Part shown: in pieces, positions 48,940 to 57,496 of the stretch | Position numbering within the stretch: the first letter of the stretch is position 1 | How the letters are laid out: each line of letters begins with the position of its first letter | Assembly: GCA_903922605.1 (NCBI GenBank) | Contig: CAIXUG010000026.1 | Span: 62,001-126,000 of the forward strand | Length of the DNA stretch: 64,000 nt | Direction: 5' to 3' | Origin: an uncultured Verrucomicrobiota bacterium | Lineage (GTDB): Bacteria > Verrucomicrobiota > Verrucomicrobiia > Limisphaerales > UBA9464 | The notes under the pieces: model-generated | What the model was told of the DNA's origin: nothing | The model's input: only the letters and a program-made list of their open reading frames with translations | The model's database searches: none | Program-made: the position numbers and the translations under genes

Positions 48940-49399
48940 AAGCGCGCGCCCATGCAAACACAGCGGCCCGCGCGGTCAAGTCCGGGTTGCTCAGGAAATG
49001 CCGTCCCTGAAACATCCTGACACCAAACCAGTCTGAAGCCGGCGACGTCCAAGACGGGGTTTCAGACGCCGGCCCTGCTTCGTTGGTTGCGCGAAACCGG
49101 GGCAGATTGGGTGAGCAAAGTGGCGGCTTTCCTGCGCCGCATGGGGCATCCGCATTTGCTCAGTAAAAGTAAGTATCGGGGGCTCTGTGCATTGACAACC
49201 CCTATCCTCGTTCATAGCGTTACTTCCGATTCGGGCTGTAGTACGTTTCTTCAGCGGGGTTCCCCACCCCCACCTCCTTGGCGTCTGCGGCCCGAATCAC
49301 CCTTGCTCCCTCGCTGTCTCCCTGTTGGGGCGTTACTTTTCCGGGACAAAATCGTTGACTCGGCGCTTCCACAACGTAAAACACGCGCCCACCCCGAGC
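48940..49399. other. Gene-free region upstream of tRNA-Asp
   Basis: About 460 bases without a credible gene. It includes a hairpin-capable segment near 49038-49075 (GCCGGCG and CGCCGGC) and a TTGACA at 49193 with no clear -10. The tRNA promoter lies at its right end. Short open frames here have no recognisable product. Confidence 0.6.
49355..49382 (+). promoter_or_regulatory. Likely promoter of tRNA-Asp
   Basis: TTGACT (49355-49360), a 16-base spacer, and TAAAAC (49377-49382). The expected start lies about 10 bases before the tRNA. Confidence 0.55.
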
Positions 49400-49476
49400 G
49401 GGGGTGTAGCTCAATTGGTTAGAGCGCTGCCCTGTCACGGCAGAGGTTACGGGTTCGAGCCCCGCCACTCCCGCCA
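49400..49476 (+). tRNA. tRNA-Asp, anticodon GTC
   Basis: A 77-base cloverleaf. Acceptor GGGGGTG pairs with CACTCCC (one G-T pair). D arm GCTC-AATTGGTTA-GAGC; anticodon stem CTGCC/GGCAG around CTGTCAC, which places GTC at 34-36; T arm CGGG-TTCGAGC-CCCG with an A-C mismatch at its base. The discriminator is G and CCA is encoded. GAU and GAC codons are read. Confidence 0.95.
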
Positions 49477-49854
49477 CTTTTCCTGAGGAAATCCACCGAA
49501 ACCACCCAGGCGTGGACACCCGGTGAACACCTGCCATCTCTCAGTGTCCCTGAACTTGGAAGGCATAGGGACAGCCGGAGTCCCGGCGCAGCCACTGAGC
49601 GCGCCAGCGTCCTGAAGTGCGGTGCTGCTGCACTGCTTTGGTCGGGGGAAGCGAATGGAACCAGAGCGTTCCCAGGCATAACTCGGCCGCCCGTGCAAAG
49701 CGCCGGAGCACCGGCGCAGTCCAAAACCTCGCGGAACCACCAAGCCCGCCGGTGAGCGCGCCAGCGTTCGCCTACCCGCCACCCAGCTCGGATGCCTGCA
49801 TTCGCCGACGCCGTCCTGGATCACAGCCCTGCAATCCGACGGCCACGTATCAGG
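49477..49854. repeat. Gene-free region with duplicated GC-rich blocks
   Basis: About 378 bases without a credible gene. GCCGGAGTCCCGGCGCAG (49574-49591) recurs as GCCGGAGCACCGGCGCAG (49702-49719), and GAGCGCGCCAGCGT occurs at 49597-49610 and 49754-49767. A TGTCCCT/AGGGACA inverted pair lies just upstream. No integrase or att duplication of the tRNA end was seen. Confidence 0.6.
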
Positions 49855-50787
49855 TCAGGCTTCGCTTCCGTTCCGGCGACCACGGCGCACCAGCCCCCAG
49901 CCGGCCAGCAGCAGCCCACTGGCCACGCCATAGGCTCCCGGCTCCGGCACGGCGGAGTAGTCGTGGCCGGAGCCGGCCGTGATCTCCGTGTCTGGCAGAA
50001 CCCCGTACAGGTTGAATCGCGCCCCCTCCGGAAACGGCACGTTGCTATCCGAGTTCCCGGTGATGGTGACGGTGCTTATGCCCCGGAGGCCCGTCTGGTC
50101 GGTGACCTGGAGCTGGCCGGAGACATTCTGGACGAGCCCATTAGGCACGGTCAGGACGAAGAAGCCGCCCGCGTTGGCCACGGTGTCGCCGGGGATTCCG
50201 TCGAGCAGATAACGGGCATCGATGACCCCGATGTCGCTGCCGTTGCCACCGAAGTGCATCTCCGCACTGGACCCGCTCGCGGCATACCGGTTGTCCTCGA
50301 GAAAGCCGGTGCCTCCCCAGGCCAGGTTCAAGGACATCCGCACCTGCACGGGTGCGGACAGGGGCAGGGACGGATTATAGACCGTCACCGTGTCGCTGAA
50401 GTTGGCCTGCGCGAAAATGGTGGCAAAGCCATCCACGAAGGGTGAAAGGTCCGCATTGGGAGTGCATTGGGCATGGGTCGAGCCGGACGCGAGCAGCAGG
50501 CCAGGCGAGGCGGAGGCCGAGACGGTGAAGGACGACACCCCCGACACGGAGTCAACCGTGCTCCCCGATCCATCCTTGGCCAGAAAACCGCTGAGGGAGT
50601 CTCCCGGGATTGGACCCTGGCTGTTGCTGTAGCTGGCGCTGCTCAGATTGCCAGGAACCGAGTCGGGATGGCCGAGGCTGCCCGAAACCGTCACCGAGAC
50701 GTCGGCCCATGCCGAAAATCCCATGGGCAAGCCCGCCAGCAAAAAGGTGGAACCGACAAGAGCCGTTCTGATTCCGATTAATTTCAT
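49855..50787 (-). CDS. PEP-CTERM sorting domain protein
   Basis: A 310-residue exported protein. ATG at 50787 begins a signal peptide (MKLIGIRTALVGSTFLLAG). The body is rich in Ser, Gly and Thr and looks beta-structured. The C-terminus is a classical sorting signal: VPEPGAYGVAS, a hydrophobic segment, then RRGRRN. An exosortase should recognise the PEP and transfer the protein to the surface or envelope. The role is unknown. Confidence 0.88.
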   Translation of the reverse strand: MKLIGIRTALVGSTFLLAGLPMGFSAWADVSVTVSGSLGHPDSVPGNLSSASYSNSQGPIPGDSLSGFLAKDGSGSTVDSVSGVSSFTVSASASPGLLLASGSTHAQCTPNADLSPFVDGFATIFAQANFSDTVTVYNPSLPLSAPVQVRMSLNLAWGGTGFLEDNRYAASGSSAEMHFGGNGSDIGVIDARYLLDGIPGDTVANAGGFFVLTVPNGLVQNVSGQLQVTDQTGLRGISTVTITGNSDSNVPFPEGARFNLYGVLPDTEITAGSGHDYSAVPEPGAYGVASGLLLAGWGLVRRGRRNGSEA

Positions 50788-51067
50788 AATGTATTGGCCG
50801 ATCACGCTCGTCCGGGCGGGACACTGCTGGTGCCCAAGAGACCCAACCAGCAGTGGATTCGCCACCCTGAAGACCGGTTTTTCAAAAATCTTCGATCGGG
50901 TGATCTCCAAAATTGTGGAATGCGACACCTCGGTCAGAGGAACTGCCAGCCTCCGCCCTCCCCTGAGTGAAAAAGATTGAGAAAGTGGCAGCGTCTAAGT
51001 GATCTGCGAAAAACCTCTGCACCTGGCCCAACTACACGCCCGTCGTGCTTTCCGGCCTGAGAACCAA

Positions 51068-52036
51068 TTAATCCCAAGGCAACCGCACCAGGCGGAAACG
51101 GGCCGGCTCGGTTCCAGGCAGGTCCATCTCCGCCTGCAGATAGCCGCCGTCCTTGAGCAGCTGGATGCCGGTCGGCGAGGGACACAGCAGCACCTTGAAA
51201 TCGCGCCAGCACCGGGCTTCACGCAAGGCGGAGGTATAGCGGCGGGCGGTCACACCCGCCCACGTGATCCGGGGAATCCCGGCGAGCAGCTGCGCGGTCC
51301 GCAAGATGAGGGGCGTGTGGAGGTGGCCGATCACGGTCCGCTCCACCTGCCCCAGGCGCGAACGGATCACCTCATCCCGCCACAGGAACGGCAGGGCGGT
51401 CGGATCGTGGACGAAGAGCAGCACGCGCTGATCAGGCTCCAAGGCCGCAAACGCCGCCCGCACCTCGGCCAGGTGCGCCTCATGCAGTGCCTGCCAGGCA
51501 GCGCGTTCCTCAGGCGGCAGCTCCGGCGCAAAAACCGGCAGGGCCAGCACGGTGGAGGTGACGCCGAGCAGCACATGACGCCCGATCTCACGCCGCCAGA
51601 ACGGGGCGATCCCCAGCCTATCTTGACAGCGGTTCCAGCTAGCGATCCGGGGTCCACCGACACCGCCAAAGAGGCTTTGCTTGCCCAGATCGTGATCGCC
51701 GATGGTGGCCAGCACGCGTTCGCCGTAGGCGTGCCGCAGTTCACCAAGAGCGATAGCCGCACTTTCCAGCGAGGCATCGTCACTCACTCCGACAAAACGC
51801 GTATCCACCGTGAAGTCACCATTGGCCACGACCAGGTCGGGAGCCGGATTCGCCCGGATGATCTGCCCGAGGCGGTGGTTGTGCGCCAGCGGGTCGCACA
51901 ACCAGACACCCTGCCGCCAGGCGTTCGCAAGCCCCCGCAGCATGGGATTGCCAATGACCCGTGCCTCGTGACCGCGCCGGGCCTGCTCCCCGGGCCCGGC
52001 GAAATGGAGGTCGGAGACAATGAGCAGCTTTCGCAT
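51068..52036 (-). CDS. Metallophosphoesterase
   Basis: A 322-residue calcineurin-like phosphoesterase. ATG at 52036 leads to LLIVSDLHFAGPG. The motif set is complete: SDLHF (D-x-H), VVANGDFTVD, TIGDHDLG, LFVHDP and VIGHLHTP. It should hydrolyse phosphomonoesters or diesters using two metals. It is divergent from the DUF350 gene across 79 bases. Confidence 0.9.
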   Translation of the reverse strand: MRKLLIVSDLHFAGPGEQARRGHEARVIGNPMLRGLANAWRQGVWLCDPLAHNHRLGQIIRANPAPDLVVANGDFTVDTRFVGVSDDASLESAAIALGELRHAYGERVLATIGDHDLGKQSLFGGVGGPRIASWNRCQDRLGIAPFWRREIGRHVLLGVTSTVLALPVFAPELPPEERAAWQALHEAHLAEVRAAFAALEPDQRVLLFVHDPTALPFLWRDEVIRSRLGQVERTVIGHLHTPLILRTAQLLAGIPRITWAGVTARRYTSALREARCWRDFKVLLCPSPTGIQLLKDGGYLQAEMDLPGTEPARFRLVRLPWD

Positions 52037-52115
52037 TGCGCCGGAGTCTGCGCATATTCGGCCGGCAACCACAAAACTTGCTCGCCCCCTCCCCGCCCTC
52101 AGGGCACAAGGTCTC

Positions 52116-52415
52116 ATGTTCAAATCCCGCCTTCCCCTGCTCTGCCTGCTTGCCCTGGCCGGTCCATCGCTGCATGCCGCCGACACCGGCTCTTCCTGGC
52201 ACGCCTCATCCTTGGCCGAGGCCATCGGTTTGGTCGCCCTGTTCACTCTGGTCGGCGTGGTCCTGGCCATCGCCGGCTACAAGCTCTTTGACGCCGCCAC
52301 ACCCGGAGACCTGCACCGCGAGATCATCGAGAACCGCAACGTCGCGGCAGCCATCATCGGTGCGGCGATCATCGTGGGTGTCTGCATCGTCGTGGCGGCG
52401 GCCATCGTCGGCTGA
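52116..52415 (+). CDS. DUF350 (YjfL-like) membrane protein
   Basis: A 99-residue protein with a probable signal (MFKSRLPLLCLLALAGPSL) followed by two hydrophobic segments (near 32-54 and 78-99). LFDAATPGDLHREIIENRNVAAAII matches the DUF350 pattern. It is half the length of E. coli YjfL, with one DUF350 unit. ATG 52116 is preferred over the longer frame because it starts the signal. It leads a three-gene set with a lipoprotein and a glutathionylspermidine-synthase-like enzyme. Confidence 0.85.
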   Translation: MFKSRLPLLCLLALAGPSLHAADTGSSWHASSLAEAIGLVALFTLVGVVLAIAGYKLFDAATPGDLHREIIENRNVAAAIIGAAIIVGVCIVVAAAIVG

Positions 52416-52482
52416 GTGGGTGGAAAAAGGCCGGTCCGTTCCGAATAGCCCGCCCGTCCGCCATCCCTAACGTGTCCGCCGT

Positions 52483-52968
52483 ATGAAACGCAGTCAGCAT
52501 GTGTGTCTGGTGCTGTCCGGGGTGGTTGCCTCGGCGCTCTGGACGACCGGTTGTCAGCAGGATGACGCGGCGGCCAGTGCGACCAACGTGCCGCCCATGG
52601 TTTCCACCAACCAGGTCTATACCAACAACGAATACGTCAGCGGTGTGGGCTACTACCATGCCCCCTATGGCGGCTGGTATGCGCGGCCGTTCAACTCCTA
52701 CCTGTCGGGCCGCGGCTATTATCACGGTGGCGATTGGTGGCCCACGCCTTACGCCGGGCCCATCGTGGTCTCCACCCCGCGGCCGGAAGCGGTCGAATCG
52801 GCCAATATCAAGACCGAGCCGTTGCGGACCAGAGCCAGCAGCTTCAGCACTTCCGGGGGAGGTGGAAGTTCTTCCGCGGACGGTAGCCGTTCCTGGAGCA
52901 CCGACAGCTCACGCTCGAGCGTTTGGCGCGGCGGCTTCGGAGGATCGCATTCCAGCTCCGAATCCTGA
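52483..52968 (+). CDS. Lipoprotein in the YjfM position
   Basis: A 161-residue lipoprotein. Signal and lipobox are MKRSQHVCLVLSGVVASALW, TTGC. The middle is Tyr/Gly-rich (YVSGVGYYHAPYGGWYARPF, SGRGYYHGGDWW) and the C-terminus is Ser/Gly-rich. It lies between the DUF350 and the synthetase-like genes, the same place as the DUF1190 lipoprotein YjfM in E. coli. Sequence likeness to DUF1190 is limited to composition. Confidence 0.65.
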   Translation: MKRSQHVCLVLSGVVASALWTTGCQQDDAAASATNVPPMVSTNQVYTNNEYVSGVGYYHAPYGGWYARPFNSYLSGRGYYHGGDWWPTPYAGPIVVSTPRPEAVESANIKTEPLRTRASSFSTSGGGGSSSADGSRSWSTDSSRSSVWRGGFGGSHSSSES

Positions 52969-52975
52969 TCCTGCC

Positions 52976-54103
52976 ATGCAACGCCACACCTGCACGCCCC
53001 GTCCGAACTGGCGCGAACGCGTCGAGGAGATCGGCCTGACCTATCACACCCACGAAACGGCGCCGTACTGGGACGAGACAGCCTACTACGAGTTCACCGC
53101 CACCGAGGTGGATACGCTGGAGGCGGCCGCGAATACCCTCCATGCGCTTTGCATTGAGGCCGCCGGCGCGGTCATCGAGCGGGACTGGTGGTCGCGGCTG
53201 GCCATCCCGGCCGCCGCGATCTCGGCGATCCGCGCCTCGTGGGAGCAGGACGATTTCAGCCTGTACGGCCGCTTCGACTTTGCCTGGAACGGCAGCGGCG
53301 AGCCGAAGCTGCTCGAATACAATGCCGACACGCCCACCACGCTGCTCGAAGCCAGCGTCGCGCAATGGTTCTGGCTGCAGGAGAACTACCAGAATGCGGA
53401 CCAGTTCAACTCCATCCACGAGCGACTGATCAAAGCCTGGCAAGCGGCCCCGGCGGGCCCGGTGCATTTTGCCGCCGTGCGTGACAATCAGGAAGATGCC
53501 CAGACCGTCCACTACCTGCGCGACACCTGCACGCAGGCCGGACGCGTGACCCAGGAGCTTCCGCTGGAGGAGCTCGGCTGGGATTCCCAACGCCAGCGGT
53601 TCGTGGATCTGGAGGGCGAGCCGGTGCAAAATCTGTTCAAGCTCTACGCCTGGGAATGGCTCTGGACCGAGGACTTCGCCCAGTTTCTGACCGCCCGCCG
53701 CGCGAACTTCATCGAGCCCTGCTGGAAAATGCTGCTCAGCAACAAGGGCCTGCTGCCCGTGCTGTGGGAGTTGTTCCCCGGTCACCCGAACCTGCTGCCG
53801 GCGTACGCCACGCCCGAACCGCTCGGCGGCAGCTACGCCCGCAAACCCCTGCTCAGTCGCGAGGGCGCGAACGTGTCGCTCGTCGTGAACGGGCAGCCGC
53901 TCGCCGCCAACGAGGGCAAGTACGGCGCGGAGGGATTCATCTATCAGGGGCTCGCACCCCTCGCCGAATTCGGCGGCAACCATCCCGTGCTCGGCGCCTG
54001 GATCGTGAATCACGAGGCCGCCGGGCTGGGCATCCGTGAGGATACGCGGCTCATCACCGGCAATTTGAGCCGCTTTGTGCCACACCTCTTCTGGCCACGA
54101 TGA
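52976..54103 (+). CDS. Glutathionylspermidine synthase-like ATP-grasp enzyme (YjfC/YgiC family)
   Basis: A 375-residue cytoplasmic ATP-grasp enzyme. ATG 52976 lies 7 bases after the lipoprotein stop. Motifs LEYNADTPTTLLEASVAQW, FKLYAWEWLW, EPCWKMLLSNKGLLPVLW and GGSYARKPLLSREGANVSL match the synthetase-only YgiC/YjfC group, which lack the amidase half. It probably ligates an amine to a carboxylate; the natural substrate is unknown. The ordering DUF350-lipoprotein-ligase is conserved with E. coli yjfL-yjfM-yjfC. Confidence 0.9.
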   Translation: MQRHTCTPRPNWRERVEEIGLTYHTHETAPYWDETAYYEFTATEVDTLEAAANTLHALCIEAAGAVIERDWWSRLAIPAAAISAIRASWEQDDFSLYGRFDFAWNGSGEPKLLEYNADTPTTLLEASVAQWFWLQENYQNADQFNSIHERLIKAWQAAPAGPVHFAAVRDNQEDAQTVHYLRDTCTQAGRVTQELPLEELGWDSQRQRFVDLEGEPVQNLFKLYAWEWLWTEDFAQFLTARRANFIEPCWKMLLSNKGLLPVLWELFPGHPNLLPAYATPEPLGGSYARKPLLSREGANVSLVVNGQPLAANEGKYGAEGFIYQGLAPLAEFGGNHPVLGAWIVNHEAAGLGIREDTRLITGNLSRFVPHLFWPR

Positions 54104-54128
54104 TCGAAAACAAGGCATGGATTAATTT

Positions 54129-54148
54129 GGGAAGCAGGAAAACAGGAA
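54129..54148 (+). repeat. Short dispersed repeat, type B, copy 2
   Basis: GGGAAGCAGGAAAACAGGAA, one base different from 31000-31019. It is the left boundary of an inverted pair with 54360-54379. Confidence 0.75.
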
Positions 54149-54231
54149 CGGAACTACCGGCTGCAGGCGCATCCTTTCATCGTGGTCGCTGCGGATCTTC
54201 CGAATCGTTGGTGGAGCCCGTGGGCGGACTC

Positions 54232-54270
54232 CTCTCCCCTTAACGGGGAGAGGGAAGGGTGAGGGGTGCG
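54232..54270. repeat. CTCTCCC/GGGAGAG repeat, copy 1 (intergenic)
   Basis: CTCTCCCC (54232-54239) and GGGGAGAG (54245-54252) with a GGAAGGGTGAGGGGTGCG tail. Two more copies lie inside the large heme-protein gene at 58658-58703 and 60146-60202. This is the common HLTPALSP-type repeat when translated. Confidence 0.8.
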
Positions 54271-54359
54271 GCCACTTGCGCCTGGGAACCTGCGCACTGC
54301 CCCAGCTCATCAGGGAACCATGATAAAAAGTTGCGCCCAATAGGATCCGAACTCCCTTT

Positions 54360-54379
54360 TTCCTGTTTTCCTGTTTTCC
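54360..54379 (-). repeat. Short dispersed repeat, type B, copy 3 (inverted)
   Basis: TTCCTGTTTTCCTGTTTTCC, the reverse complement of GGAAAACAGGAAAACAGGAA. With copy 2 it flanks about 230 bases of gene-free DNA before the amidohydrolase gene. Confidence 0.75.
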
Positions 54380-54401
54380 AGATTAAATCCATGTTCAGCC
54401 C

Positions 54402-55358
54402 GTGCCTCTCCCCGCCTTCCGCCTCAGCCGTCGCGATTTCCTCACGACCACCAGCCTCGCCGCGGCCGGCACCTTCGCCGGCTGCGTGACGGGCGACGGA
54501 CTGGCCGGCGGCATCATCGACACGCACACGCACTTTTATAACCCGACGCGACCGCAGGGCGTGCCCTGGCCGCCCAAAGGCGAGCCGACCCTATACCGCC
54601 CCATTCTGCCCGCCGAATACATCGCGATGACCCGCCCGCTCGGCGTCACCGGAACCGTCATCGTCGAAGCCAGCGCCTGGGTGGAGGACAACCAATGGGT
54701 GCTGGATCTCGCCGAGAATGAGCCCTTCATCGTCGGCTTCGTGGGCCACCTGACGCCCGGTGATCCGGAATTTTCCGCGCAGCTCAAACGCTTCGCCGCC
54801 AACCGGCTTTTCCGCGGCATCCGCATCGGTGGCGAGACGATGCAAAAGGCGCTGCACGACGCGGCCACCCTCGATGACGTCCGCCGGCTCGCCGACCACA
54901 ACCTCGCCCTGGATATCCTGCTCAGTCCGGATCAGTTGCCGGACGTGGAGCCCTTTGCGGCGCAGGTCCCTTCCTTGCGCATCATCATCGACCACGTCGC
55001 CAACGTCCCAGTCACGCCACCGCCGCATCCAAACCGCTGGGTGTCCGGCCTGGCGGGCTGCCATTACTCGCCGAACGTTGTGATGAAAGTCTCCGGCCTC
55101 GTCGAAGGCTCCGGCAAGCGCGGCGGGCAGGCGCCAACGGATCTCGAGTTCTACCGTCCCGTGCTCGACGCCGTGTGGCACATCTTCGGCGAGGACCGCC
55201 TGCTCTACGCCAGCAACTGGCCCGTCAGCGCGCTTTTCGCCAACTATGCGACGGTGCAGCGGCTCGCGGTCGAATACTTCACTGCCAAGGGGCCGCGCAC
55301 CGTGGGGAAAGTTTTCCGCACCAATGCCGCCCATGTTTATCGGACCGTCCATCGCTGA
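54402..55358 (+). CDS. Amidohydrolase-family protein with Tat/lipoprotein signal
   Basis: A 318-residue protein starting at GTG 54402; the ATG at 54391 is out of frame. The head SRRDFLTTTSLAAAGTFAGC combines a twin-arginine motif with a lipobox. The TIM barrel has IIDTHTHFYNP (metal-binding HxH), IIIDHVANVP and LLYASNWPVS, as in amidohydrolase_2 (dihydroorotase-like lactonase) enzymes. A periplasmic lactonase or decarboxylase is likely. It is followed by an oxidoreductase gene after 78 bases. Confidence 0.88.
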   Translation: MPLPAFRLSRRDFLTTTSLAAAGTFAGCVTGDGLAGGIIDTHTHFYNPTRPQGVPWPPKGEPTLYRPILPAEYIAMTRPLGVTGTVIVEASAWVEDNQWVLDLAENEPFIVGFVGHLTPGDPEFSAQLKRFAANRLFRGIRIGGETMQKALHDAATLDDVRRLADHNLALDILLSPDQLPDVEPFAAQVPSLRIIIDHVANVPVTPPPHPNRWVSGLAGCHYSPNVVMKVSGLVEGSGKRGGQAPTDLEFYRPVLDAVWHIFGEDRLLYASNWPVSALFANYATVQRLAVEYFTAKGPRTVGKVFRTNAAHVYRTVHR

Positions 55359-55436
55359 AAGCCTGTCTGAACATGCCAGCGGAGGTCGCCGTCCATCCTC
55401 GCCACAGTCTGAGCCAACGGATTCCTGAGTCACCCT

Positions 55437-56477
55437 ATGAGTTCCCCCACCTACAACGTCGGCATCATCGGTCACGGTTGGGTCGCCAGCGCGCACATCC
55501 CCGCCATCAACGCGACCGGCAAGGCCCGGGTCACGGCCATCTACAGCTCGCGTCCGCTCGATGAAAAGGAGCTGGCGGCGAAGTACGGCTACCCCATCAA
55601 GGCCTACTCCGATCTCGGCGCCATGTATGCCGATCGCGACCTCGACGTGATCGACATCTGCTCGTTTCCCAAGGAGCACCCGAAACAGTTCATCGCCGCC
55701 GCCAAGGCCGGAAAGCACATCATCATCGAGAAGCCCCTCGCGCTCGCGCCCAAGGATCTCGCCGCCATGGCCGAGGCCGTGAAGCAGACCAAGGTGAAGA
55801 CGTGCGTGTGCTTCGAGGTGCGCTGGTCGAGCCAGTTCAAGACGATCAAGGGCGTGCTCGATGCCGGCCTGTTGGGCAGCGTGCACTTCGCCGAGGTGGA
55901 CTATTATCACGGCATCGGGCCGTGGTACGGGCAGTTCCGTTGGAGCCACCAAAAGGACGAGGCCGGTTCCAGCCTGCTCAGCGCCGGCTGCCACGCGCTC
56001 GACGCCCTGCTGCTCTGCATGGGACCGGACGCCGTGCCCGCCGAGGTCACCGCCTACAGCACCTCTTCGAAGAGCGAATACTTCGCACCCTACGACTTCC
56101 CCACCACGCAGATCAGCATGGTGAAATTCTCGGACGGCCGCGTGGGCAAGACCACCTCGTGCGTGGACTGCCTCCAGCCCTACTACTTCCACACGCACTT
56201 GGTCGGCAGCCATGGCTCGCTGCTCGACGACAAGTTCCACAGCACGAAACTCGGCGCGCTGAACAAGGCCAAGTGGAGCCAGCTCTCCTGCGGCCTCGTG
56301 GACTCCGGCGACGTGAAGGACCATCCCTACGAATCGCAGTTCCACGCCTTCTTCGACGCGCTCGCCGCCGGCAAAGAAATGCCCCTCACCTCCTTCTGGG
56401 ACGCCTACAAATCCCACCAGCTCATCTTCGCCGCCGACAAGTCGGCAAAGACCGGCAAGCCGGTGAAGCTGGCTTAA
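55437..56477 (+). CDS. Gfo/Idh/MocA family oxidoreductase
   Basis: A 346-residue NAD(P)-dependent enzyme. NVGIIGHGWVASAHIPAI is the Rossmann start, and KHIIIEKPLAL holds the catalytic-type Lys of the family. SSLLSAGCHALDALL matches the C-terminal half with its conserved His. It probably oxidises a sugar or inositol derivative. Together with the upstream amidohydrolase it suggests a small carbohydrate pathway. Confidence 0.92.
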   Translation: MSSPTYNVGIIGHGWVASAHIPAINATGKARVTAIYSSRPLDEKELAAKYGYPIKAYSDLGAMYADRDLDVIDICSFPKEHPKQFIAAAKAGKHIIIEKPLALAPKDLAAMAEAVKQTKVKTCVCFEVRWSSQFKTIKGVLDAGLLGSVHFAEVDYYHGIGPWYGQFRWSHQKDEAGSSLLSAGCHALDALLLCMGPDAVPAEVTAYSTSSKSEYFAPYDFPTTQISMVKFSDGRVGKTTSCVDCLQPYYFHTHLVGSHGSLLDDKFHSTKLGALNKAKWSQLSCGLVDSGDVKDHPYESQFHAFFDALAAGKEMPLTSFWDAYKSHQLIFAADKSAKTGKPVKLA

Positions 56478-56530
56478 GCCAAGCAAGCTTCCGGCTCCCC
56501 TCCGGGGTGCTGGGGACATCGGGTACCGTT

Positions 56531-56694
56531 CCGGGGGCGTTGCCCCCGGCTAAATTCCGGTGCGCCTCCGGCGCGAAGCAGAGCCGGCCTGAGTTTCCGA
56601 AGTTCCCATGCTCTCTTTCAGCCGGTGCGCCTCCGCCGCTAATTTCCCTCGGCCCGGAGGGCCTGTGGAACTTAGCCCGGGGCAGCGCCCCGGG
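56531..56694. repeat. Cluster of GC-rich hairpins in a 350-base gene-free gap
   Basis: CCGGGGGC-GTT-GCCCCCGG (56531-56549) and CCCGGGGC-AGC-GCCCCGGG (56676-56694) are perfect hairpins. Between them CCGGTGCGCCTCCG occurs twice (56557-56570, 56622-56635), each near a GCTAAATT or GCTAATTT block. No gene is seen between 56478 and 56827. Confidence 0.75.
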
Positions 56695-56827
56695 ACAGTA
56701 TCCTCCTGGTGGTCTGCACCCTGGAGGGATGGCGGAACCTCACGCCGGAGCCATGCTTTGCGTCGGCTTTTTGCGGCGGGATCTGCTGCTTCTTTATTTT
56801 GGTGATAGGGAACTCATCCGAGACTGC

Positions 56828-57454
56828 TTACGGCGCCTCCGCCTGCAACCCGTCCCAAGTGTCCAGGTAAAGCTGCCGCACCGGCGCGGCCACGGGCAGG
56901 TCGCGCGGGAGCTTCTTCCACTGGATGAGCTCGGTCACGTCGGCCTTGTCCTTGAGGCGGCGCAGGGGACTTACACGGTAGCTGTCGAGCTTCAACGAAA
57001 CCAGGTCGGGCAGCGAGACGAGACGCGGTTCCGCTGAGACTTCCTTCGGTTCCGGGAACGGCACTTCGCAGCCATGTCGCAACACCCGTCCCGCCGGCAG
57101 CAGGTCGATCTTCACGTCGAAGCGCGTGTCCACCAGCCGATCGGCGACTCCCGACACTCGCTGAAAGGGGCCGGCAACGTCCGCCGTCAGAAACTCGGCC
57201 GCTTCCAGCACATCCGGCACCACGACATCCACATCGATCGTGAAGCGTGGATAGCCGTGTTCCTGAACGGCCAACCCATCGACGATGAGGTGCGGAACAC
57301 CCCAATGGGCCAGCGTTTCGGCGACCTTGCGGGCGACCTTTACGAGGCGGTGATCATCGGTGTTCTCGCGCAACAGCCAGGCCTCCCGATCACCAAAAGT
57401 GACCGGGCCATAATCCAGATAGGCTGGTGGCGTTTCACTCACATTGGAATGCAT
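56828..57454 (-). CDS. Nucleotidyltransferase AbiEii-like protein
   Basis: A 208-residue protein. HLIVDGLAVQEHGYPRFTID with DVDVVVPD is the nucleotidyltransferase G-S/x-Asp-x-Asp core seen in AbiEii-like and related minimal transferases, and LVSLPDLVSLKLDSYR matches their C-terminal part. The usual GS of the signature is replaced by DG. It may act on a small molecule or tRNA-like target; no AbiEi partner is adjacent. Confidence 0.75.
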   Translation of the reverse strand: MHSNVSETPPAYLDYGPVTFGDREAWLLRENTDDHRLVKVARKVAETLAHWGVPHLIVDGLAVQEHGYPRFTIDVDVVVPDVLEAAEFLTADVAGPFQRVSGVADRLVDTRFDVKIDLLPAGRVLRHGCEVPFPEPKEVSAEPRLVSLPDLVSLKLDSYRVSPLRRLKDKADVTELIQWKKLPRDLPVAAPVRQLYLDTWDGLQAEAP

Positions 57455-57496
57455 AACCCCACGTCGGGCATTTGTCGCGTGGTAAAGTGCCTGCCC

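Noticed and set aside
48991-49215. 74-residue minus-strand frame upstream of tRNA-Asp
   Set aside because: No family likeness, and the composition looks random.
49400-49854. Genomic island starting at tRNA-Asp
   Set aside because: No integrase, no repeated tRNA 3' end and no shift in gene type follow, so only the repeat blocks are reported.
56828-57454. AbiE toxin-antitoxin system
   Set aside because: The AbiEii-like gene has no AbiEi partner next to it and a changed signature, so a complete system is not supported.
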